This document shows, piece after piece, positions 8,668 to 16,228 of a DNA stretch of 64,000 nt. The notes under the pieces are model-generated. The model was not told the origin of the DNA and made no database searches. It saw nothing but the letters and a program-made list of their open reading frames with translations. The DNA is from an uncultured Acetatifactor sp. (GTDB taxonomy: Bacteria; Bacillota; Clostridia; Lachnospirales; Lachnospiraceae), in NCBI GenBank assembly GCA_934402315.1, contig CAKRTS010000012.1, positions 1 to 64,000 of the forward strand, given 5' to 3'. The position numbers were made by a program, and so were the translations under genes. Every line of letters begins with the position of its first letter. Positions within the stretch are counted from its first letter, which is position 1.

Positions 8668-9081
8668 TTAACTCTCAATATATAAATTCATTCCTCTACT
8701 ATTTTGAAATCCAAACCTTTCATAAAAAGATGTTTTGCCTTCTGCAGCGGTTAATCCAACACTGGTAAAAGTTTCATCTTCAGTATGCTTCTTTATGTAG
8801 TCAAGTAAATAATTAACTATACCTGTTCCTATACCTTTCCCTTGATATTCTGGCAAAACAATTATCTCTTGCAGATACCAATACATAACACCATCACCAA
8901 CAAGTCTACCCATTCCAACTACTTCATTATTTACAATAGCCACTACATCAAGTAAATCATTTTTTAAAGCTCTTTCAACTTGATCTATTGGTCTATTTCT
9001 AAATCCTGTAGCTATCTTTAACCTAATAAAGTCGTTTGCTGATAATTGATTCTCAACTAAGGCAAAATCAATAATATGCAC
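8668..9081 (-). CDS. GNAT-family N-acetyltransferase
   Basis: A 137-residue acetyltransferase with motif A VLPEYQGKGIGTGIV and the C-terminal SFYERFGFQNS typical of small GNAT proteins. It is not closely similar to the GNAT at 7763-8269, so it is not a recent duplicate. GTG 9081 follows AAGGAG at nine bases. It is a single-gene unit between repeat copies 2 and 3. The substrate is unknown; the family includes antibiotic, polyamine and protein acetyltransferases. Confidence 0.8.
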   Translation of the reverse strand: MHIIDFALVENQLSANDFIRLKIATGFRNRPIDQVERALKNDLLDVVAIVNNEVVGMGRLVGDGVMYWYLQEIIVLPEYQGKGIGTGIVNYLLDYIKKHTEDETFTSVGLTAAEGKTSFYERFGFQNSRGMNLYIES

Positions 9082-9343
9082 TGTATATTACTCCTTAATC
9101 AATTGATTTGTGACTCATTTTCCTCGGAAACATTCCTTTTGTCACTCTGTCACGTTTTTACCCTTACAATTCAATGCTACCACATTTAGACAAAAAACAA
9201 AACTATTTACTTTATAGGAATTCCCATAAAAAGCGCTCTCAGGGATTTTCCTCCACTGGCATCCAACTTTATTCCATTTCACCTGCTATAATACGCTTTA
9301 ACAGCATTTTCAAAGGCTCATTAGCAGGTCATGACAAAGTACC

Positions 9344-9487
9344 GCTCCTCATGACAAGATACTGGGGTCAAAAGCTCCACTGGACTGTAATTGTCTGAAT
9401 TATTTGAATTTATAGAACCCCTGAAAATAATTCCGACATTTCAGACAGTTGAGGCTTTTGCCCCGACGTCTTGCCGCAAGGGGCGTT
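9344..9487. repeat. MITE-like palindromic repeat, copy 3 (short, diverged, about 144 bp)
   Basis: The ends pair as GCTCCT-ATGACAAGATACTGGGG against CCCCGACGTCTTGCCGC-AGGGGC. Between them are the outer arms seen in copies 1 and 2 (ACTGTAATTGTCTGAATT, then ATTTCAGAC), but the central 140 bp with the GTTTGAGCGTAGCGAG loop is missing. This is an internally deleted relative. The rest of the 9082-9525 gap holds no convincing gene; an isolated TGCTATAAT at 9284-9292 could be an extended -10 on the plus strand. Confidence 0.7.
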
Positions 9488-9525
9488 ACCGTAGCCCTCC
9501 TATTCTGCGAGTATTCGCGCCCCAA

Positions 9526-9945
9526 TCATATCAGGCTCCCTATTACCAGCACTAAATCTATCGCAATAAGAATGTGCAGTACAATATGATAAAGATCCGG
9601 GACAAGGCGTGTTTTGCTTGCCGGAAACAGCTTTACCGTACCTTCAAAGCATCTGTTGTAACCGTCCAGCTTCTTTGCACTTGCGCCAAAGATCGTAAAA
9701 TACTCATGACAAAAGAATTGCACAATTAACCATAATGCCAGTTCAACCATAAGAACCCATTTACCTACCGGTTCCCATAGCAGGTAAGTGATAATTCCTA
9801 TGGAAAACAGCACCTGCACAACAAACTCAATGCTTTTTATTCCCATACCCTCTACCAACAACACTTTGCCAAATCGCCATGTAACTGTACAACCGAGAAA
9901 CCACAACCACAATAAGACTGATATAATCACTATTAAAATTCTCAT
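9526..9945 (-). CDS. Small integral membrane protein, unknown family
   Basis: The 139-residue protein has about four hydrophobic helices: residues about 3-22, 40-60, 64-82 and 117-138. A charged segment lies between helices 3 and 4 (GASAKKLDGYNRC, PASKTRL). I do not recognise it. RBS GAGGGAG lies eight bases before ATG 9945. It follows the M56 sensor gene by 30 bp and probably shares its transcript, so it may take part in the same envelope-stress response. Confidence 0.6.
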   Translation of the reverse strand: MRILIVIISVLLWLWFLGCTVTWRFGKVLLVEGMGIKSIEFVVQVLFSIGIITYLLWEPVGKWVLMVELALWLIVQFFCHEYFTIFGASAKKLDGYNRCFEGTVKLFPASKTRLVPDLYHIVLHILIAIDLVLVIGSLI

Positions 9946-9975
9946 GTAATATACTCCCTCACTTCTAACGATCGA

Positions 9976-11340
9976 TCATTCCCGCAATCCCCAGATAACC
10001 CCTACGACGACCGACTCCTCCGGCGCAAAATAATCATCCAGATTACTGCTCAGCCCGCTTGCCATCAACGCCTGCCCAAAGGTGATTTCCTGCGTATTGC
10101 TCAAAACAACATAGGTGATTATCATTGTAGACGAGCCGCGAGGGTCGCCTGAAATTTCCAGCCTGTACTTATAACTATAATCCGCCGTCGCCCACGTTCC
10201 GTCACTCATCTCGTAGTAGGGAACATATACTGTCTCCACACCGTCTTGCCGGTTCCCGTCCAATTCTTCCATCGGCGTCACTTCGTATGTTTTAATGACA
10301 TATGGCTCTTCCAGCAAGGAATCCGTCACATTTTCCGTCATAGCTTCACTGCTCTCAGGCGCACGCTCCTCCCCAGCCGTCCCCTCCACCGGATTCGTGG
10401 CAGGGCGGTTCGTCCAGAAGCATACAGCAATGACAGCACAGCCTATCAGCGCGACAGCCACGATCCACCGGCCCGGCTTTCTGTAGTTCAGGATTTCCTT
10501 CACCCTCTCCTTTACGCCGACCTCCCCGAAGGCAAGCGGACAGACACTGACCAGCCTCCTCTGCTGCCCACAGCTTACCAGCGCCCTCGAATAGTCCTGT
10601 CTCTCATCAAAGCTCAGTCCTCTGATGACCTTTTCATCGCAGGCAAGCTCAATGTCCCTGCAAAACAAAATATAGGCGAGCCAGCAGACCGGCTGGAACC
10701 AGTACACGGTCAGAAGCAGGAAGCCCAATGGTTTCCACAGCTGATCCCGTCTTTTCAAATGCGCCTCCTCATGTGCGAGCACATGGCGCATCTCCGCCGC
10801 ATCCAGCCCGGAGGGCAGATAGATATGGGGTCTGATAAAGCCTTGGATAAAAGGAGTTTTTATGGCATCACAAAAATAAATATCGTTCCTGTCACGGACA
10901 GCTTCCCTCACAGTGTGACGGACACGGATGCTGCTCACCGCCGCGCTGCATAGCATGATGAACACTCCGATGCACCAGACAATTCCTGCCGCCTCCGCCC
11001 AGGTTATGCTCCGCACTGCATTGTCCGGCGCAGGATTGACGGAAGAACTCTCCAAAACTGGACTCATGACATCTCCCACGCCTGTTATCCCGCCAGTGAC
11101 CGGGCTGTCGGCTGTGGAGCCGGAGACAACCACAGAATGCAAAACATCTGCCCCGGGCACCAGACTGACCGGGCTTTCAATGGAAAACGGACAGACCAGA
11201 CGGATCGCCACGCATCCCCACAGCATACACCTTACCCACTTTGGCATTCCCCGAAATGCCGCCCTGAACAATATAACTGCCAGAATCATCCAGCCAGCAG
11301 ACATGCCTCTGTCAAACAATTCCAGAAAAACATCCCCCAT
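9976..11340 (-). CDS. M56-family (BlaR1-like) membrane metallopeptidase sensor
   Basis: The 454-residue protein has N-terminal membrane helices (FDRGMSAGWMILAVILF, then YW-type helices). A cytoplasmic zinc-protease loop carries HEEAH (HExxH) in LAHEEAHLKRRDQ and the third ligand region ELACDEKVIRG. A later helix (VAVALIGCAVIAVCF) is followed by an outer C-terminal domain of about 120 residues unlike a penicillin-binding domain. Known relatives sense cell-wall antibiotics and cleave a BlaI-type repressor. ATG 11340 is seven bases after GGAGGA and aligns with the family N-terminus. No blaI gene lies next to it, which is unusual. Confidence 0.8.
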   Translation of the reverse strand: MGDVFLELFDRGMSAGWMILAVILFRAAFRGMPKWVRCMLWGCVAIRLVCPFSIESPVSLVPGADVLHSVVVSGSTADSPVTGGITGVGDVMSPVLESSSVNPAPDNAVRSITWAEAAGIVWCIGVFIMLCSAAVSSIRVRHTVREAVRDRNDIYFCDAIKTPFIQGFIRPHIYLPSGLDAAEMRHVLAHEEAHLKRRDQLWKPLGFLLLTVYWFQPVCWLAYILFCRDIELACDEKVIRGLSFDERQDYSRALVSCGQQRRLVSVCPLAFGEVGVKERVKEILNYRKPGRWIVAVALIGCAVIAVCFWTNRPATNPVEGTAGEERAPESSEAMTENVTDSLLEEPYVIKTYEVTPMEELDGNRQDGVETVYVPYYEMSDGTWATADYSYKYRLEISGDPRGSSTMIITYVVLSNTQEITFGQALMASGLSSNLDDYFAPEESVVVGVIWGLRE

Positions 11341-11354
11341 GCTCATTCCTCCCG

Positions 11355-11402
11355 TTACGCCGCTTCCTGCGGCAAGGTTTTCTTCACGCAAACAGACCAC
11401 AC
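11355..11402 (-). pseudogene. 15-residue leader ORF, possible deletion scar of a blaI repressor gene
   Basis: GTG 11402, preceded by GAGGAG, opens a 15-residue frame ending KKTLPQEAA, with TAA placed just before the RBS of the M56 gene. This is where a blaI gene normally sits. It may be what remains after an internal deletion, or just a short leader. The peptide itself has no diagnostic motif. Confidence 0.3.
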
Positions 11403-11438
11403 AATATAGTCTCCTCTTTTAGACTACACTATGTGGTC
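11395..11438 (-). promoter_or_regulatory. BlaI/MecI-like operator pair
   Basis: Two arms, GACCACACAATATAGTC (from 11395) and GACTACACTATGTGGTC (ending 11438), are near-perfect reverse complements about 9 bp apart. The second arm is itself a dyad close to the ACTACA-TGTAGT operators of BlaI/MecI repressors. One arm fills the space between the -35 and -10 of the promoter just upstream and the other covers the transcript start, a classic repression layout. Confidence 0.55.
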
Positions 11439-11449
11439 TGCATTGTCAA
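11421..11449 (-). promoter_or_regulatory. Promoter of the M56 sensor gene
   Basis: A perfect TTGACA (complement at 11444-11449) lies 17 bp from TAGTCT (11421-11426). The spacer is filled by an operator arm. The -10 is weak, consistent with a regulated promoter. Confidence 0.55.
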
Positions 11450-11474
11450 TTCCTAATTATATTCATTATGTTCC

Positions 11475-13826
11475 CTACAGCGTGACAGTGTACCGCTCCT
11501 CGTGACAAAAGCTGCGTCCCTGAATCACGGTGTCGTTGCCGTCGTGCTGAAGCCCGCCCTCGGAAACGGAGGCGGCGGTTACATTGACAAGACGGATTGT
11601 GTACGGCTTGTCGGTCTTCACGGTGATATGGATCTGGCTGCCCTCTCTCTTTGCGAAGACGGAAAGCTCCTCTGCCTGATCCATGCCGTAGACAATCGCC
11701 TCTGCGGTCTTTCCGTCCTTCAGTGCATAAATCCGCAGCTCGACGCCGTCGCCGTAATCGTAATCCGGCTTATCGTCATGCGCGCCGAGGGCAACGATGG
11801 AATTCTCCTTTACCATCAGCGGGATGCTTAAATAGCTGTGCTTTTCCGTGAACCAGCCGCAGCCCTCCTTCTCCTCTCCGGTGAAGAAGTTCGTCCAGGT
11901 TCCCTTCGGCAGATAATATTCCGCCATGCTCTGGTCGTTGAAGATCGGCGCAACAAGCAGATTGTCGCCGAGCATATACTGCTTATCCACATAATGACAG
12001 GTTCTGTCCTCCGTGTACTCCAGTACCATGCTTCTCATCGTGGGCACGCCGGTCACGGATGTCTCAACCGCCGTCTTGTAAAGGTAAGGCATCAGTCTCG
12101 CCTTTAATCTTGTGAAGAATCTTACAACATCGACCGCCTCGTCATCATAAACCCAAGGCACCCTGTAAGAAGAGCTTCCGTGAAGTCTGGAATGGGAGGA
12201 CAAAAGTCCGAATGCCACCCAGCGCTTGTAGACATCCGCTGTGGAGGTATTCTCAAAGCCGCCGATGTCATGCGCCCAGAAGCCGAAGCCGCTCATCATG
12301 AGGGAAAGACCGCCGCGCAGGCTCTCCTCCATGGACTCGTAATCGGACCAGCAGTCGCCGCCCCAGTGAACGGGGAACTTCTGTCCGCCGACCGTCGCGG
12401 AACGCGCGAAGAGTACCGCCTCTCCCTTTCCTCTCTTGCGCTCCAGCAGCTCGTAAACGCACTTGTTGTAGAGGTAGGTGTAATAATTGTGCATCTTTTT
12501 CGGGTCGGAGCCGTCGTAATAGGCCACGCCCTCCGACGGTATTCTCTCGCCGAAATCCGTCTTAAAGCAGTCAACGCCCATATCCAGCAGCACCTCCAGC
12601 TTATCCTGGAACCACTTGTAAGCCGCCGGATTCGTGAAATCTACGATCGCCATACCGGGCTGCCACATATCCCACTGCCATACCTGACCGTTTGTCCGTC
12701 TGATGAAATAGCCCTTCTCCATGCCCTCGTCAAAGATCGCGGACTCCTGTCCGATGTAGCTGTTGATCCAGACACAGATGTTCAGTCCCTTCGCCTTGAT
12801 CCGCCTGAGCAGACCCGCAGGATCGGGGAAAACACGGCTGTCCCAGACGAAATCGCTCCAGTGGAACTCCTTCATCCAGAAGCAGTCAAAATGGAAGGTA
12901 CGAAGCGGAATCCCTCTGTCGAGCATACCGTCAATGAAGCTCATGACCGTCGCCTCGTCATAGTTCGTCGTAAACGAGGTGGAAAGCCAGAGACCAAAGG
13001 TCCACGGCGCCGGAAGGGACGGCTTGCCAGTCAGATCGGTGTAGCGTGTCAGCACCTCCTTCATGGACGGCCCGTTGATAAGGAAGTAATCCAGATAGCC
13101 ACCCTCCACGGAAAACTCGGTTCTTGTAACCATCTCCGTGGCAACCTCAATGGAGACCTTCTCCGGATGGTTTACGAGAACGCCGTATCCCTTGTTCGTG
13201 ATGAAGAACGGAATATTTTTATAGGACTGTTCGGTGCTGGTTCCGCCGTCCGCGTTCCAGATATCGATACTCTGTCCGTTCTTCACAAAGGGCGTAAATC
13301 TCTCGCCCGTTCCGTATACCAGCTCTCCGACAGACAGGGACAGCATCTGACGCATATAGGTCTCCTCCGCGTCCGTCTCATTATAGGCGAAGCCCCTGAA
13401 ATCCGTCTTCATCAGCGCAAGGTCACGCCCCGCGCTCCTTGTAATCATCTCACCGTTGCGGTAGTAGGTCATAGACCAGTTCTTCTTCGTGATGACGAGC
13501 GTCAGAGAACCGCTTGCGATGCTGATCTCGTCCTCTCTGTCCTTCACGTCGAGCGGCAGCTCCTCCTGCAGCTCCAGCTCAAAGGACGGTGTGCTTACAA
13601 CCTGTCCCTTATAGTGATAGGTGCGCACTCTCAGAATCTCCGGCGCGGGAGAAGTAATCTCCAGTGTGAGATTCACACCTCCGAGCGTATCTCCCCTTGT
13701 CACGATATGTGCCGTCGGCGCACAGATTGTGACCTTCTTCTCCTCGATTCTGGTGAAATAAACCTCTGCGGGTGCGAAACAGCTGCAGCCTTCCTTTTGC
13801 AGCCAACATCCATTGCCGAATTTCAT
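11475..13826 (-). CDS. yicI: Alpha-xylosidase, glycoside hydrolase family 31 (YicI-like)
   Basis: The 783-residue cytoplasmic enzyme matches the length of YicI (about 772). The GH31 nucleophile Asp lies in KTDFGE near residue 423 and the acid/base Asp in WGGDCWSDYESM near residue 490. WNADGG, FHFDCFWM and HSRLHGSSSYR, also typical of YicI-type enzymes, line the pocket. It releases alpha-xylose from the non-reducing end of xyloglucan-type oligosaccharides. It has no signal peptide, so substrates must be imported. It is transcribed alone from its own promoter with a palindromic operator. A nearby GH28 gene suggests plant cell wall sugar use, but no transporter lies beside it. Confidence 0.9.
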   Translation of the reverse strand: MKFGNGCWLQKEGCSCFAPAEVYFTRIEEKKVTICAPTAHIVTRGDTLGGVNLTLEITSPAPEILRVRTYHYKGQVVSTPSFELELQEELPLDVKDREDEISIASGSLTLVITKKNWSMTYYRNGEMITRSAGRDLALMKTDFRGFAYNETDAEETYMRQMLSLSVGELVYGTGERFTPFVKNGQSIDIWNADGGTSTEQSYKNIPFFITNKGYGVLVNHPEKVSIEVATEMVTRTEFSVEGGYLDYFLINGPSMKEVLTRYTDLTGKPSLPAPWTFGLWLSTSFTTNYDEATVMSFIDGMLDRGIPLRTFHFDCFWMKEFHWSDFVWDSRVFPDPAGLLRRIKAKGLNICVWINSYIGQESAIFDEGMEKGYFIRRTNGQVWQWDMWQPGMAIVDFTNPAAYKWFQDKLEVLLDMGVDCFKTDFGERIPSEGVAYYDGSDPKKMHNYYTYLYNKCVYELLERKRGKGEAVLFARSATVGGQKFPVHWGGDCWSDYESMEESLRGGLSLMMSGFGFWAHDIGGFENTSTADVYKRWVAFGLLSSHSRLHGSSSYRVPWVYDDEAVDVVRFFTRLKARLMPYLYKTAVETSVTGVPTMRSMVLEYTEDRTCHYVDKQYMLGDNLLVAPIFNDQSMAEYYLPKGTWTNFFTGEEKEGCGWFTEKHSYLSIPLMVKENSIVALGAHDDKPDYDYGDGVELRIYALKDGKTAEAIVYGMDQAEELSVFAKREGSQIHITVKTDKPYTIRLVNVTAASVSEGGLQHDGNDTVIQGRSFCHEERYTVTL

Positions 13827-13863
13827 ACTTTTATTTCCCTTCCCTTTCTGAAAAAGCCTTATT

Positions 13864-13875
13864 TTGCTCGAGCAA
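13864..13875 (-). promoter_or_regulatory. Palindromic operator TTGCTCGAGCAA upstream of yicI
   Basis: A perfect 12-bp palindrome with a central CG lies about 12 bp downstream of the -10 element, close to the expected transcript start. This is the size and symmetry of a LacI/GalR-type operator. No regulator gene is in the window. Confidence 0.5.
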
Positions 13876-13887
13876 CCTCATAGTCTG

Positions 13888-13916
13888 ATACTAACACAGC
13901 TTGCCTTCCGTGACAA
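13888..13916 (-). promoter_or_regulatory. Promoter of yicI
   Basis: TTGTCA (complement at 13911-13916) and TAGTAT (complement at 13888-13893) are 17 bp apart, followed by the palindrome and then the gene 38 bp further on. Confidence 0.6.
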
Positions 13917-13920
13917 GACA

Positions 13921-15252
13921 TCAAAGGGATGTTTCTCTGGTATCACGCATCCAGTTCACCTTAAAATAGTAGATGATAAAGGTGACGGAGCTGAGCGTCC
14001 ATGTCAGCGGATATGCCCAGAAGATGACCTTGATGTCATGGATGAAATGGGTAGCGACAGTTATGTAAATAATCCTGACGATACACCAGTAGGCAAGCAT
14101 GACAAACATCGGCACCTTCGTCTTTCCGGCTCCCCGGAAAATACCGGCAAGGCAGTGCGACAGCGCCAGCAGGAAGAAAAACAGCCCCTCTGTCCTCGCC
14201 TGTTCCACGCCGAAAGCGATCACGTCCGGCTCCTTGTTAAAGAATCCGACCAGAACCGGTGCAAACAGAACCAGTATCACACCGGTCAGCTCCGCGAGCG
14301 AGATGCCGGCAATGACGCCGAATCTCCCGCCCTTCTTCACCCTGTCGTACTTCTCCGCCCCGAGATTCTGTCCAATGAAGGTCGTCAGCGCCATGCTGAA
14401 GCTGGTAATCGGCAGAAAGGCAAAGCCCTCCAGCTTTGAATAGCTTCCGCAGCCCGCCATCGCCACAGAGCCGAACGCATTGATGTTGGACTGCACGACA
14501 ACGTTCGCTATGGAGATCACCGAATTCTGTACGCCTGCCGGAAAGCCGAGCCGCACCATTGCCTTCAACATCGCCCTCTCCAGCCGGATCTCCCTGACCT
14601 TCAGCCTCGCCGGTCCTTCAATGCGCGTGAGCTTTACAAAGCTGATGATTGCGCTGACAAACTGGGAAATGCAGGTCGCAAACGCCGCTCCTGCGATGCC
14701 GAAGCGGAACACGCTGACAAACAGGATGTCCAGCACGACATTCAGCCCCGCGGAAACAATCAGGTAGTACAGCGGATGTTTGCTGTCTCCGACCGCCCTG
14801 AAAATGCTGCTCGTCGAGTTGTACATCGCAACGCCGATCGCGCCGTAGAAGTACACTCTGAAATAGATGACCGAGTTCGGCATAACGTCCTCCGGCGTTC
14901 CCATGAGCCGCAGCAGAACCGGTGTCACGAACACGCCGACCACCGTAAGCACCACTCCCGCAAGGAAGGAGAACGCGATCATCGTATGGACAGCCGTGGA
15001 GACTTTGGCGTCATCCCGGGCTCCTATATATCTCGATATGATAACACTGCCGCCCATGAACAGTCCCTGCACAAACCCCACTAACAGGAAAATGAGGCTT
15101 CCGGACGACGTAACTGCCGCCAGAGCCTCCTTTCCAAGCACATTCCCGACTACCAGCGAGTCGACAACATTATAAAACTGCTGAAATAAATTACCCAAAA
15201 ACAATGGAATGGCAAATTTTGTAATTTCCTTCCATATCTTTCCTTCTGTCAT
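13921..15252 (-). CDS. MATE-family multidrug/Na+ efflux transporter
   Basis: The 443-residue protein has twelve predicted helices in two related halves. The N-terminal FAIPLFLGNLFQQFYNVVDSL and the VGFVQGLFMGGSVIISRYIGA segment are standard MATE motifs, and the second half repeats the pattern (QNLGAEKYDRVKKGGRFG). MATE proteins export cationic drugs or metabolites against Na+ or H+. The start codon follows CCGGAGGCGG. It lies 72 bp after a shortened MATE gene and may share its transcript. The substrate is unknown. Confidence 0.9.
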   Translation of the reverse strand: MTEGKIWKEITKFAIPLFLGNLFQQFYNVVDSLVVGNVLGKEALAAVTSSGSLIFLLVGFVQGLFMGGSVIISRYIGARDDAKVSTAVHTMIAFSFLAGVVLTVVGVFVTPVLLRLMGTPEDVMPNSVIYFRVYFYGAIGVAMYNSTSSIFRAVGDSKHPLYYLIVSAGLNVVLDILFVSVFRFGIAGAAFATCISQFVSAIISFVKLTRIEGPARLKVREIRLERAMLKAMVRLGFPAGVQNSVISIANVVVQSNINAFGSVAMAGCGSYSKLEGFAFLPITSFSMALTTFIGQNLGAEKYDRVKKGGRFGVIAGISLAELTGVILVLFAPVLVGFFNKEPDVIAFGVEQARTEGLFFFLLALSHCLAGIFRGAGKTKVPMFVMLAYWCIVRIIYITVATHFIHDIKVIFWAYPLTWTLSSVTFIIYYFKVNWMRDTRETSL

Positions 15253-15324
15253 ATCCGCCTCCGGTTAAATAGGTTTCCGAATTGATCCGAACAGATATGA
15301 TTATATTTCCGCCCCGGAGATTCG

Positions 15325-16047
15325 TCAAGGACAATCCGCCCCATTCTGCCCGTCCTCAAGCTTCCGCCTTCGGATTCTTCTCATGAACAGCACGGAGATC
15401 AGACAGCTGATTCCCTCCGCAATCAGAAATGTCAGCCACACCAGCCATAGCCGGTCATGGTTCTCCCTCGCGGGCAGGGAAAGTCCCCATGCCACCGGAA
15501 GGACGAGCGCCACCTGCCTGCACACGGAGACGATCAGCGATTCCAGCCCGCTCTCCAACGCCTGAAAGATTCCCTGATATGCCACATTAGCCCCCGCAAA
15601 GACGAAGCTCACGGAAATAATGCGCATTGCACTGATAAACATTGTCCTTGTCGTTCCCGACAATCCAAACAGCCCCGCAAATGCCGCCGCAAAAACCTCC
15701 AGCAGCAGTGTCTCCGCCGCCATGACCGCCAGCGTGTAGCCGAGTCCGTACCGGATACCCGCGCGGATGCGCTCCCTGTCACCCTGTCCGAGACTTTTCG
15801 AGAGCAGCGCCCCCATCCCAACCCCTGTTCCGATTCCGATCGCCACCATCAGCATCTGCACCGGGAAGGCAAGCGTCAGCGCGTTCAATGCCTGTTCTCC
15901 GCCCTCCTTCATTCCTCCCACAAAGGCGCTGTCCACAATGTTGTAGACCGCCTGCAGCATCATTGACAGTACCATCGGAATGCCCATGGAAAGCATAAGC
16001 CTTCCCACCGGTTCAACTGCCATTCTGTTTTCTTTCTGTTCTTTCAT
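15325..16047 (-). CDS. Internally shortened MATE transporter (240 residues)
   Basis: The frame starts like a normal MATE protein (MLSMGIPMVLSMMLQAVYN, VDSAFVGG, FPVQMLMVAIGIGTG, then LLSKSLGQGDRERI). It then runs directly into what in full MATE proteins is the late second half (RAGIRYGLGYTLAV, SAMRIISVSFVFAGANVAYQ, LIVSVCRQVALVLP). About 190-200 residues are missing with no frameshift. The join falls at the LG-x-RERI segment, which occurs in both pseudo-repeats of the fold, so a deletion by recombination between halves is likely. About six helices remain. ATG 16047 follows AGAGGAAC. It may be inactive, or work as a dimer. Confidence 0.7.
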   Translation of the reverse strand: MKEQKENRMAVEPVGRLMLSMGIPMVLSMMLQAVYNIVDSAFVGGMKEGGEQALNALTLAFPVQMLMVAIGIGTGVGMGALLSKSLGQGDRERIRAGIRYGLGYTLAVMAAETLLLEVFAAAFAGLFGLSGTTRTMFISAMRIISVSFVFAGANVAYQGIFQALESGLESLIVSVCRQVALVLPVAWGLSLPARENHDRLWLVWLTFLIAEGISCLISVLFMRRIRRRKLEDGQNGADCP

Positions 16048-16085
16048 TTTGAGTTCCTCTTTCTGATAAAATTTCCTGTCACACA

Positions 16086-16131
16086 AAAATAGCGAAAGGT
16101 GCAAACCCATCTGGATTTACGCCTTTCGCTA
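16086..16131 (-). terminator. Rho-independent terminator after the chemotaxis receptor gene
   Basis: The stem AGCGAAAGG/CCTTTCGCT (16091-16099 and 16122-16130) has a second inner stem AAATCC/GGGTTT, followed on the minus strand by ATTTTTG. It lies between the receptor gene and the shortened MATE gene, so it ends the former and could attenuate the latter. Confidence 0.75.
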
Positions 16132-16228
16132 CACGACAGTCTGTATTTTATCACTTTATTTTTCAGAAAGTCAACCCAAAACTTGACCGCTGGGACAAAG
16201 GAAGCAGCATCTGTAATTCAAGCTCCGC

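Noticed and set aside
9174..9398. 74-codon plus-strand frame in the gap before the M56 region
   Set aside because: No RBS, and its second half runs into repeat copy 3.
6660..9487. True integron cassette array
   Set aside because: The repeats are longer than attC sites, no integrase gene or attI-like start is seen, and gene direction alone does not prove cassettes; kept only as a hypothesis.
12180..13883. Long open frame on the plus strand opposite the alpha-xylosidase gene
   Set aside because: It is antisense to a gene with clear catalytic motifs, has no RBS and no recognisable protein features; high GC makes such shadows common here.
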